A stretch of 12,147 nucleotides of DNA from an uncultured Dorea sp. (lineage in GTDB: Bacteria; Bacillota; Clostridia; Lachnospirales; Lachnospiraceae). The notes beneath the pieces were generated by a model, which saw only the letters and a list, made by a program, of their open reading frames with translations, did no database searches and had not been told where the DNA came from. The stretch lies in contig CAJTOH010000068.1 in NCBI GenBank assembly GCA_910577685.1, forward strand, positions 1 to 12,147, read 5' to 3'. A program made the position numbers and the translations under genes. Positions within the stretch are counted from its first letter, which is position 1, and each line of letters begins with the position of its first letter. Positions 1 through 5,826 of the stretch are shown one piece after another.

Positions 1-84
1 CTATATTTTAGCCGGTGTAATACCCGTTAGGTCAATCGCATGGCTGAACTGTTACGTGAAGTTTAAATGTTATGAGCGGAATGC
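1..84. other. Left-edge sequence, no recognised gene
   Basis: One + frame is open from base 2 and ends at a TGA at 86-88. It would encode 28 residues with a hydrophobic start (reading YILAGVIPV and ending YERNA). This could be the tail of an upstream gene, in which case its stop codon overlaps the -35 box of the rny promoter. An open frame of this length is expected by chance fairly often, and I do not recognise the peptide, so I do not call it a gene. Confidence 0.2.
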
Positions 85-113
85 TTGACATCTTCGGCAA
101 AACAGTATAAAAT
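85..113 (+). promoter_or_regulatory. Sigma-A-type promoter of rny
   Basis: A perfect TTGACA at 85-90 is followed after 17 bp by TAAAAT at 108-113; a TATAAA at 106-111 is an alternative -10 with a 15-bp spacer. Transcription would begin near 120, giving a leader of about 40 nt that ends in the AAGGAGGTG ribosome binding site at 147-155. Confidence 0.7.
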
Positions 114-160
114 TTAAGTGTTGTAGTTGTACAATGAAAACTGAATAAGGAGGTGCTCCT

Positions 161-1714
161 GTGCCGAATGGAATATTAATTGCTGTAGGAGTTGTGCTGA
201 GCGCGGCGGCGGCAGCCATCAGTCATTTCCTGACAGTTTCCAATCTCAAGAAGAATGCGGATTCTAAGATTGGGAATGCGGAGACGAAAGCAAGGGAGAT
301 TATTGATGATGCGGTAAAGACGGCTGAGGCAAAGAAGAAGGAGTCTCTCTTGGAGATTAAAGAAGAGTCTATCAAGAACAAGAACGAACTTGAAAAAGAG
401 ACTAAGGAACGCAGGAATGAGTTACAACGCTATGAGAAGCGCGTTCTATCCAAGGAAGAGGCTTTAGATAAGAAAGCTGACGCCATTGAGAAGCGTGAGG
501 CAGGATTCGCAGCAAAGGAAGAACAGCTAAGACAGCGCGAGGCAAAAGTCGAAGAGCTGGGCAGCCAGAGAGTACAGGAACTAGAAAGAATCTCAGGACT
601 TACCTCCGAACAGGCAAAAGAGTATTTGTTAAAAACTGTTGAAGACGATGTAAAACATGACACCGCTAAGATGATTAAGGAATTAGAGGCGCAGGCGAAG
701 GAAGAGGCGGACAAGAAGGCGAGGGAATATGTCGTGACTGCAATCCAGAGATGCGCGGCAGATCATGTTGCGGAGACTACAATTTCGGTTGTACAGCTTC
801 CGAGCGACGAGATGAAGGGAAGGATTATTGGACGAGAGGGGCGCAATATCCGTACATTAGAGACGATGACCGGTGTTGAGCTTATCATTGACGATACGCC
901 GGAGGCGGTCGTATTGTCCGGCTTTGATCCGATCCGAAGGGAAGTCGCAAGGATTGCGCTGGAGAAATTGATTGTTGACGGACGAATTCATCCGGCAAGA
1001 ATTGAGGAGATGGTTGAAAAAGCGCAGAAAGAAGTAGATGCCATGATTCGAGAAGAAGGAGAGGCGGCGGCTTTGGAAGTGGGAGTTCACGGAATTCATC
1101 CGGAATTAATCCGATTACTCGGCCGTATGAAGTTCCGGACCAGTTACGGACAGAATGCGTTGAAACATTCGATTGAAGTTTCACAACTGGCAGGACTTTT
1201 AGCTGGCGAGATCGGGCTTGATGTCAGGATTGCCAAGCGTGCCGGACTTTTACACGATGTCGGCAAGTCTATCGATCATGATGTGGAAGGATCGCATATT
1301 CAGATCGGTGTGGACCTTTGTAGGAAGTACAAGGAATCCGCAACGGTCATTAACGCTGTAGAAGCGCATCATGGCGACGTAGAACCGGAAAGTCTGATTG
1401 CCTGCGTTGTACAGGCGGCCGATACGATTTCAGCCGCAAGACCAGGCGCCAGAAGAGAGACATTAGAGACATACACAAACAGGTTAAAACAATTAGAAGA
1501 TATCACCAACCAGTTTAAGGGGGTTGATAAATCTTTTGCAATTCAAGCAGGTAGAGAGATTCGAGTTATGGTAGTTCCAGAGCAGGTATCTGATGCAGAC
1601 ATGGTATTAATGGCGAGGGATATTTCGAAGCAGATCGAGTATGAGTTAGAATATCCCGGGCAGATTAAGGTTAATGTGATTCGTGAGTCGCGGGTCACAA
1701 GCTATGCGAAGTAA
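161..1714 (+). CDS. rny: Ribonuclease Y
   Basis: RNase Y is the membrane-tethered endoribonuclease that initiates mRNA turnover in many Firmicutes. The 517-residue product has the full family architecture. An N-terminal membrane segment spans about residues 4-24. A highly charged coiled coil covers about 30-190. A KH RNA-binding domain has the GREG loop at 224-227. An HD domain has H336, the H365-D366 pair of the HDVGK motif, H403-H404 and D421. The C-terminus ends in the usual RESRVTSYAK-type tail. Length matches the usual 510-520 residues. The GTG start is fixed by AAGGAGGTG seven bases upstream and by the immediately following membrane segment. It has its own promoter and a strong terminator after the stop, so it is mainly a monocistronic unit. 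Nothing is missing or odd. Identification is secure. Confidence 0.98.
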   Translation: MPNGILIAVGVVLSAAAAAISHFLTVSNLKKNADSKIGNAETKAREIIDDAVKTAEAKKKESLLEIKEESIKNKNELEKETKERRNELQRYEKRVLSKEEALDKKADAIEKREAGFAAKEEQLRQREAKVEELGSQRVQELERISGLTSEQAKEYLLKTVEDDVKHDTAKMIKELEAQAKEEADKKAREYVVTAIQRCAADHVAETTISVVQLPSDEMKGRIIGREGRNIRTLETMTGVELIIDDTPEAVVLSGFDPIRREVARIALEKLIVDGRIHPARIEEMVEKAQKEVDAMIREEGEAAALEVGVHGIHPELIRLLGRMKFRTSYGQNALKHSIEVSQLAGLLAGEIGLDVRIAKRAGLLHDVGKSIDHDVEGSHIQIGVDLCRKYKESATVINAVEAHHGDVEPESLIACVVQAADTISAARPGARRETLETYTNRLKQLEDITNQFKGVDKSFAIQAGREIRVMVVPEQVSDADMVLMARDISKQIEYELEYPGQIKVNVIRESRVTSYAK

Positions 1715-1743
1715 TATTTTGCGGAAAAGATTGATATGAAAAC

Positions 1744-1787
1744 AAAGGGAAGTCTTGAATCGAAAGAGTTTAGGGCTTTCCTTTTTT
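1744..1787 (+). terminator. Intrinsic terminator after rny
   Basis: Bases 1744-1760 pair with 1768-1784, giving a stem of up to 17 bp with some G-U pairs and a 7-nt loop (CGAAAGA). The T-run at 1782-1787 overlaps the 3' arm. The core arms are AAAGGGAAGTC and GGCTTTCCTTT. The hairpin lies between rny and the NUDIX gene, and I see no convincing promoter between it and 1815. The NUDIX gene may therefore depend on read-through. Confidence 0.75.
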
Positions 1788-1814
1788 CAATTTTAGGGAA
1801 GAGGATGATAAGAC

Positions 1815-2369
1815 ATGAGCGGCGAAATTAAGCGTACAGGAAGAAAATTAATCTATCAGGGAGCAATCCTAAGCGTGTATAAGGATCACATGGAATTTCC
1901 AAACGGCGGTACGGCGGAATGGGATTTTATTCAGCACGACGGGGCGGCGGCGGTGGTGCCTGTCATGGAGGACGGAAGGATCCTGATGGTCCGGCAGTTT
2001 CGGAACGCGCTTGACAGGGAGACCTTGGAGATTCCGGCAGGAAAGCTGGACGCAGCCGACGAACCGGGGCTTGCGTGTTCCCGGAGGGAACTGGAGGAAG
2101 AGACGGGCTACCGTTCCGAGAATCTGGAGTGGCTGCTTACGCTGCGGACGACGGTGGCCTTCTGCAATGAGAAGATCGAGATCTATGTGGCGAGAGATCT
2201 GATCCCGTCCCATCAGCGTCTGGACGAGGGGGAATACGTGGACGTGAAGGCATATACAATGGAGGAATTAAAGGAGATGATCTTTACAGGTAAGATCGAG
2301 GATTCCAAGACCATTGCGGCTCTTCTGGCGTACGAATCGAAATATCTGAAACAGACAAGCTTAAAATAG
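1815..2369 (+). CDS. NUDIX hydrolase, ADP-ribose pyrophosphatase type
   Basis: This 184-residue protein belongs to the NUDIX hydrolases and resembles the bacterial ADP-ribose pyrophosphatase (NudF-like) subgroup, which cleaves ADP-ribose to AMP and ribose 5-phosphate. The Nudix box runs from G76 to about Y99 and contains the metal-binding RELEEETGY core at residues 91-99. The IPAGKLD lead-in at 73-79 is typical of ADP-ribose hydrolases. The first half of the box has one residue more than the canonical G-x5-E-x7-RE spacing (G76, then E83, then R91). Members with the same one-residue expansion are, from memory, common in Clostridia, so this need not impair activity. The ATG is preceded by AGAGGA at 1800-1805. 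The gene sits 100 bp after rny, beyond a terminator, and ends 59 bp before spoIIM. Substrate is inferred from family resemblance only. Confidence 0.9.
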   Translation: MSGEIKRTGRKLIYQGAILSVYKDHMEFPNGGTAEWDFIQHDGAAAVVPVMEDGRILMVRQFRNALDRETLEIPAGKLDAADEPGLACSRRELEEETGYRSENLEWLLTLRTTVAFCNEKIEIYVARDLIPSHQRLDEGEYVDVKAYTMEELKEMIFTGKIEDSKTIAALLAYESKYLKQTSLK

Positions 2370-2371
2370 AA

Positions 2372-2399
2372 GAATATAATAGGATGCCCGGCATATAAT
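2372..2399 (+). promoter_or_regulatory. Sigma-E-like sporulation promoter of spoIIM
   Basis: GAATATA at 2372-2378 matches six of seven positions of the Bacillus sigma-E -35 consensus (KMATATT). After 13 bp, CATATAAT at 2392-2399 matches seven of eight positions of the -10 consensus (CATACAMT). Spacing is one base shorter than the usual 14-15. In B. subtilis spoIIM is sigma-E dependent, so the location fits. A sigma-A alternative (CAGACA at 2352-2357, TATAAT at 2375-2380, 17-bp spacer) also exists, so the assignment is inference. Confidence 0.5.
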
Positions 2400-2428
2400 G
2401 AAGTATCTTGACAGAGGGGGGAACGCTT

Positions 2429-2968
2429 GTGAGGATACAGGAAAACAAGAAGATTTTGATCGTGTTTTGTATGCTGGGTTTTTTGATAGGGATCGTATAT
2501 GCGAACCTAATGTCCAAGGATTACATTGCCAATATGGGAATTTTTAATGAATTCTTTCTGACCCAGTACAGTCAGGCGGAGATCGACGTGGTCGAATATA
2601 TGTGGTATGTGGTCCGGGTCCGGGCTGCGCCGCTTATACTGGTGGGAGCGCTGGGCTGCACCAGACTGCGCAAGGGGATTGCGGCGGGTTTTCTGGCATG
2701 GACAGGCTTTTGCGGCGGGATGATTATGACGTCGGCGGTCCTTAAAATGGGGGTCAAGGGCGTGATTCTCTGTTTGATCGCTCTGACGCCCCATTTTGTG
2801 TTTTATGCGGCGGGATTTTTCATACTTCTGTGGTATCTCTTTACCTACCCGGAAGCAAAATGGAACCTTACCAAGACGGTCAGCATGGTTCTCTTTGTGG
2901 CCGTAGGGATTCTGCTGGAGTGTTATGTGAATCCGATTATTATGGAACTGTTTCTTAAGACGCTGTAA
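2429..2968 (+). CDS. spoIIM: Stage II sporulation protein M
   Basis: SpoIIM is the polytopic membrane member of the SpoIID-SpoIIM-SpoIIP complex that remodels septal peptidoglycan and drives engulfment of the forespore. The product is 179 residues from the GTG at 2429. Hydrophobic segments lie near residues 9-26, 66-104 (probably two passes), 110-139 and 150-166, and the C-terminus carries the family's E-x-YVNP motif (ECYVNPI, 164-170). I chose GTG 2429 because a GAGGGGGG ribosome binding site at 2414-2421 sits seven bases before it. An in-frame TTG at 2408 would add seven residues but has no binding site and lies at the expected transcription start. In many Clostridia spoIIM follows a NUDIX gene and precedes xerD; here the next genes are convergent instead. 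It is somewhat shorter than the roughly 214-residue B. subtilis protein but looks complete. Confidence 0.88.
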   Translation: MRIQENKKILIVFCMLGFLIGIVYANLMSKDYIANMGIFNEFFLTQYSQAEIDVVEYMWYVVRVRAAPLILVGALGCTRLRKGIAAGFLAWTGFCGGMIMTSAVLKMGVKGVILCLIALTPHFVFYAAGFFILLWYLFTYPEAKWNLTKTVSMVLFVAVGILLECYVNPIIMELFLKTL

Positions 2969-2985
2969 GGCAGAACCGGCCTTTT
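2967..2985 (+). terminator. Weak terminator-like hairpin after spoIIM
   Basis: AAGGC at 2967-2971, overlapping the spoIIM stop codon, pairs with GCCTT at 2979-2983 around a 7-nt loop, and four T's follow. The stem is only 5 bp, so termination may be inefficient and the two converging transcripts may overlap here. Confidence 0.3.
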
Positions 2986-2996
2986 CGAAACGCCTT

Positions 2997-3731
2997 TTAT
3001 TGGGCAAAGATACTGCTGTATTCATACCATGTCCGCCATATGCGGAATTGACAGTACATAGAATGGATAAAATGGTAGAATTGAGGGCTTACACTCTCAA
3101 GTCTGGCCGGATTGACGATATAGTACCAGAAACCTTCTGCGAAGAATTCCATCTCATCCCTCACGCAGTCCGTGCCGTATGCTTGAATGAAAGCGGCGCT
3201 CTCTGCGTTGTATATCTCTGAAAAAGCGCTTGAATTGGACACAAAGCCGAGATAAAGGTCGAACCAGTGGCCCAGTTCATGGATGGGGGACTCATATACG
3301 GCGTCGGACCGGTCCTCGATGAGTATCCGTTTTTCTTCGTAGTTGGTTGTTGCCATAACCATATCGAATTGTCCGGGATAATAGGTCTGGCCGATGTTCA
3401 TGTCGGTTACAAGCATAGACCATCCATTCTGCACGAACGCGTCGTGGATATATGGGGAGACGGCGGATAGCTGCTGGTTCACAGCGTCGATATAGCCGTC
3501 GTCCACATAGCCGTCTTTCTGACACTGAATATGGGACAGGGAAGCTTCGCTGATATCTTTTCCGGAAAATGATACCTCCATCTTCCACGGTTCCAGCTTT
3601 GCGCCGATTATTTCCGATTCTATGGCTTTCTGATGTTTCCTGACTCCGATAAAAACAAAAACGCACAGGATAAAAAGGAGAAGGATCAGCAGATAGATCA
3701 GACCGCTCCCTTTTTTCTTACGTACACTCAT
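2997..3731 (-). CDS. Membrane-anchored ATLF/M34-like zinc metalloprotease
   Basis: This 244-residue protein has a basic N-terminus (RKKK), one membrane segment at about residues 11-30, and an extracellular remainder. The zinc-binding HELGH motif is at 151-155. A second motif, EFFAEGFWYY at 195-204, would supply the third zinc ligand as E199. It is followed by NPARL and SPQFYHFI. HELGH, then an EFFAE-x-F block about 44 residues later, then a tyrosine-rich tail is the pattern of the anthrax lethal factor catalytic domain and the secreted Pro-Pro endopeptidases (M34-like). I recognise the domain type, not the substrate; a cell-envelope or secreted protein is likely. The ATG at 3731 has AGGAGG at 3748-3743, eleven bases upstream. 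An in-frame ATG at 3770 would add 13 residues but has no binding site and lies just past a predicted -10 box. The gene follows the flippase on the same strand and converges with spoIIM. The catalytic call is strong, the family call moderate. Confidence 0.75.
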   Translation of the reverse strand: MSVRKKKGSGLIYLLILLLFILCVFVFIGVRKHQKAIESEIIGAKLEPWKMEVSFSGKDISEASLSHIQCQKDGYVDDGYIDAVNQQLSAVSPYIHDAFVQNGWSMLVTDMNIGQTYYPGQFDMVMATTNYEEKRILIEDRSDAVYESPIHELGHWFDLYLGFVSNSSAFSEIYNAESAAFIQAYGTDCVRDEMEFFAEGFWYYIVNPARLESVSPQFYHFIHSMYCQFRIWRTWYEYSSIFAQ

Positions 3732-3775
3732 ATATCTCAAAACCTCCTGCTGCACGCGGCTATTCTTCATACATT

Positions 3776-3804
3776 ATTTTATAGGATTGCGTCCCTAATG
3801 TCTA
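3776..3804 (-). promoter_or_regulatory. Predicted promoter of the metalloprotease gene
   Basis: On the minus strand TAGACA (3804-3799) and TAAAAT (3781-3776) are separated by 17 bp. This is the same spacing and -10 box as at rny. It lies in the 117-bp gap between the flippase stop and the protease start, where I see no terminator, so the protease could be transcribed both alone and from the flippase. Confidence 0.5.
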
Positions 3805-3848
3805 TGTATTTACAATAATTTTCACAGATATTTCATGGATCTTAATTA

Positions 3849-5174
3849 CTATGCCGTTTTTTTCAGATAATACTGCAGGTATGCCAGACAGAACAGGAAG
3901 ATGCAGATCTGGCTTGCCAAAAGCCCCCACAGATACCCCTTGATTCCGAAGGCCGGAATCAGTAGGAAGACGCTCATAATGCGGATTCCCAGACTTGAGG
4001 AATTGATGCAGAAGGAGAGGTTCGTCTTCCCGATCCCGTTGATCATGCTGATTAAGGTGTTGTTGGTGTACAAAAACGGGCACATCCACGCAAGGGTAAT
4101 AATGTAATCTCCGGCCAGAGGGCTGTGGAATAAGAATGTTCCGATCCCTTGCCCAAGGCACAGAAGGCTCACGCAGCAAATGCTGCCGAGAAAGATGCAT
4201 GAATAAGTGACCTTCCGGACCAGCGCCGACAGCTCCTTCCGATGGTTCAGCGCCTGGATCTCCGCTACGGTGGGAAGGAGCATGGTGGAGACGGAGTTGG
4301 TGATGGCGGAGGGAAACAGGATGCAGGGCAGCGCCATGCCCGTAAGTACGCCGTAGGTGCTTAAGGATTCCGACAGCGACATTCCGTAGTTCTGCAGCCG
4401 GATGGGAATAGATACTGCCTCAATACTCTGCAGGAGGTTAAGCAGTATACGGCTTGCGGTCAGCGGAATTGAGAGGGCCAGCAGTTCACGGCTGTGCCTC
4501 ATGCATCCGCGGAAATGAAAACGGGACAGGGAAGCGAGTACATGTTTACCAAAGAGGGCGCGCAGACAGAAGACAGAAGAGAAGATTTCTCCTGCGATCA
4601 TACCCGCCACGGCGATGGATACGCCGAAACGGATTCCATGCCGGACGCCGTACAGGTAGAGCAGATAGACGCTTAAGATCCTTGCCGTCTGCTCTACAAA
4701 CTGGGAGACGGCGGGAATACCCGTCTGCTTTAAACCAAAATAGTACCCGCAGATACAGCTGTGCACCGACGCAAAGGGAAACGCGTAAGAGAGGATCACC
4801 AGCAGGTCGGCGCACCTGGGCTCGTGCAAAAATACCTCGGATATGGCCGGGGCATATCTTTGGAGTATAAGCGTGACGGCTATGGAAGCGGTAACGGTAA
4901 GGAAAAGGCTGGTATATAAAAGCTCCCTCGCTTCTTTTTGTTTCCCCTGGGTCATACGGGCGGCGATGCAGCGGGATAGGGCGAGTTCAATACCCGCGCA
5001 GGTCAGAGAAAAGCACAGCGCATAGATGGGAAATACAAGCTGATACAGGCCGACCCCTTCCTCCCCGAAGGTATGGCTTAAAAAAATCCGATAAAAAAAG
5101 CCCATAAACCGGGTGGCGAACCCGGTCATTGTTAAGATAAAAGTTCCTTTGATGATAGAATGTTTTCGGGACAT
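3849..5174 (-). CDS. SpoVB-type polysaccharide/lipid flippase (MOP superfamily)
   Basis: This 441-residue, strongly hydrophobic protein is a complete member of the MATE-like MOP flippases that move lipid-linked sugar precursors across the membrane. The N-terminus (KGTFILTMTGFATRFMGFFYR, residues 9-29) and the GYYFGLKQ...PAVSQFVEQTAR region at 143-165 are typical of the SpoVB branch, whose founding member is needed for spore cortex formation. Hydrophobic stretches across the whole length suggest 12 or more membrane segments. Length is below the roughly 520 residues of B. subtilis SpoVB but common for clostridial paralogues. The ATG has AGGAG five bases upstream. A short GCCGG/CCGGC hairpin (5188-5203) lies in its leader. 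Clostridia often carry several paralogues, so I give no symbol; the cargo (peptidoglycan precursor or another glycolipid) cannot be told from sequence. It is divergent from iscR. Confidence 0.85.
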   Translation of the reverse strand: MSRKHSIIKGTFILTMTGFATRFMGFFYRIFLSHTFGEEGVGLYQLVFPIYALCFSLTCAGIELALSRCIAARMTQGKQKEARELLYTSLFLTVTASIAVTLILQRYAPAISEVFLHEPRCADLLVILSYAFPFASVHSCICGYYFGLKQTGIPAVSQFVEQTARILSVYLLYLYGVRHGIRFGVSIAVAGMIAGEIFSSVFCLRALFGKHVLASLSRFHFRGCMRHSRELLALSIPLTASRILLNLLQSIEAVSIPIRLQNYGMSLSESLSTYGVLTGMALPCILFPSAITNSVSTMLLPTVAEIQALNHRKELSALVRKVTYSCIFLGSICCVSLLCLGQGIGTFLFHSPLAGDYIITLAWMCPFLYTNNTLISMINGIGKTNLSFCINSSSLGIRIMSVFLLIPAFGIKGYLWGLLASQICIFLFCLAYLQYYLKKTA

Positions 5175-5241
5175 AATAACTCCTGACGCCGGATTACACC
5201 GGCATTGCTGCTGTTTATTAAAGCATATTCCGGATTAGGAC

Positions 5242-5270
5242 TTGACAGAACAGAAAAGCGGTGTTATCCT
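5242..5270 (+). promoter_or_regulatory. Sigma-A-type promoter of the iscR operon
   Basis: TTGACA at 5242-5247 and TATCCT at 5265-5270 are separated by 17 bp. Expected start of transcription is near 5277, just before the inverted repeat at 5285-5303. No other promoter is evident before mnmA or hisJ, so this probably drives the whole run of genes. Confidence 0.7.
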
Positions 5271-5284
5271 ACATATGGAAAATA

Positions 5285-5303
5285 TCCTAGCAGTTTGCTA
5301 GGA
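5285..5303. promoter_or_regulatory. Probable IscR operator (inverted repeat)
   Basis: TCCTAGCA and TGCTAGGA form a perfect 8-bp inverted repeat around a GTT centre. The repeat begins about eight bases after the expected transcription start and ends eight bases before the iscR ribosome binding site. Rrf2-family regulators typically repress their own genes from such dyads, so bound IscR would block early elongation. The heptamer TATCCTA occurs both at the -10 box (5265-5271) and at the left arm (5283-5289), 18 bp apart, which could let the regulator contact the promoter too. As RNA the dyad has only a 3-nt loop, so a DNA operator is the better reading. Confidence 0.65.
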
Positions 5304-5323
5304 ATTAAAAAGAAGGTGAATAA

Positions 5324-5782
5324 GTGAAACTTTCTACGAAAGGAAGATATGGTCTTCGGGCGATGATCGACCTTGCGAGGTACAGTGAAAACGAGCCGGT
5401 TTCCATCAGCAGTATAGCGGCCAGACAGGATATTTCAGAACGTTATCTGGAACAATTGGTGGGGCTGCTTAAGAAAGCCGGACTGGTGCGCAGCATCCGC
5501 GGGGCCACCGGCGGATATGTGCTGGCAAGGAATTCCGGGGAGATTTCCGTGGGAGACGTGCTGCGGGCGTTGGAAGGAAGCCTTGAGCCGGTAAAATGCG
5601 CGGCCTTTTATTCCGAGGAGGGATGTATGGCCTCGGACGGATGCGTGACCAAGTATGTGTGGCAGAAGATCAACGAGAGTATTAATGAAACTGTGGATCA
5701 CATGATGTTAGACGAGCTTGTCCGGGAGAGCCGTACGGTGAATCCGGAAGGTGATCTGGAGAACCCGAAGTGTAATTTATAA
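5324..5782 (+). CDS. iscR: Rrf2-family Fe-S regulator IscR
   Basis: The 152-residue protein starts with the Rrf2 winged-helix signature (MKLSTKGRYGLRAMIDLA) and has the recognition helix and wing around residues 30-68 (SERYLEQL, RGATGGYVLA). Three cysteines, C92, C101 and C107, match the cluster-ligating triplet of E. coli IscR (C92, C98, C104) with slightly wider first spacing, so a [2Fe-2S]-sensing role is likely. A fourth cysteine, C150, lies two residues from the end. The GTG start follows AGAAGGTG at 5311-5318. The gene leads an iscR-iscS-iscU-mnmA cluster and has a dyad operator in front, fitting negative autoregulation by cluster status. The related cysteine regulator CymR is the main alternative, but it lacks this cysteine set. 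Confidence 0.93.
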   Translation: MKLSTKGRYGLRAMIDLARYSENEPVSISSIAARQDISERYLEQLVGLLKKAGLVRSIRGATGGYVLARNSGEISVGDVLRALEGSLEPVKCAAFYSEEGCMASDGCVTKYVWQKINESINETVDHMMLDELVRESRTVNPEGDLENPKCNL

Positions 5783-5826
5783 TAGACCGTGAATGGAGAT
5801 TCATTTGGAAACGGAGGAAAATCAAT

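Noticed and set aside
2408..2428. TTG start seven codons upstream of the chosen spoIIM start
   Set aside because: It has no ribosome binding site and lies at the expected transcription start, while GTG 2429 has GAGGGGGG at proper spacing.
3060..3110. Sequence on the + strand vaguely resembling a tRNA anticodon arm
   Set aside because: It lies inside the protease coding sequence and cannot form an acceptor stem and T arm at the right distances.
3732..3770. Thirteen-residue N-terminal extension of the metalloprotease from ATG 3770
   Set aside because: There is no ribosome binding site, and this ATG lies only a few bases after the predicted -10 box, whereas ATG 3731 has AGGAGG upstream.
5188..5203. 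GCCGG/CCGGC hairpin in the flippase leader as a riboswitch
   Set aside because: A lone 5-bp stem with a 6-nt loop and no T-run or conserved aptamer feature is too little for such a call.
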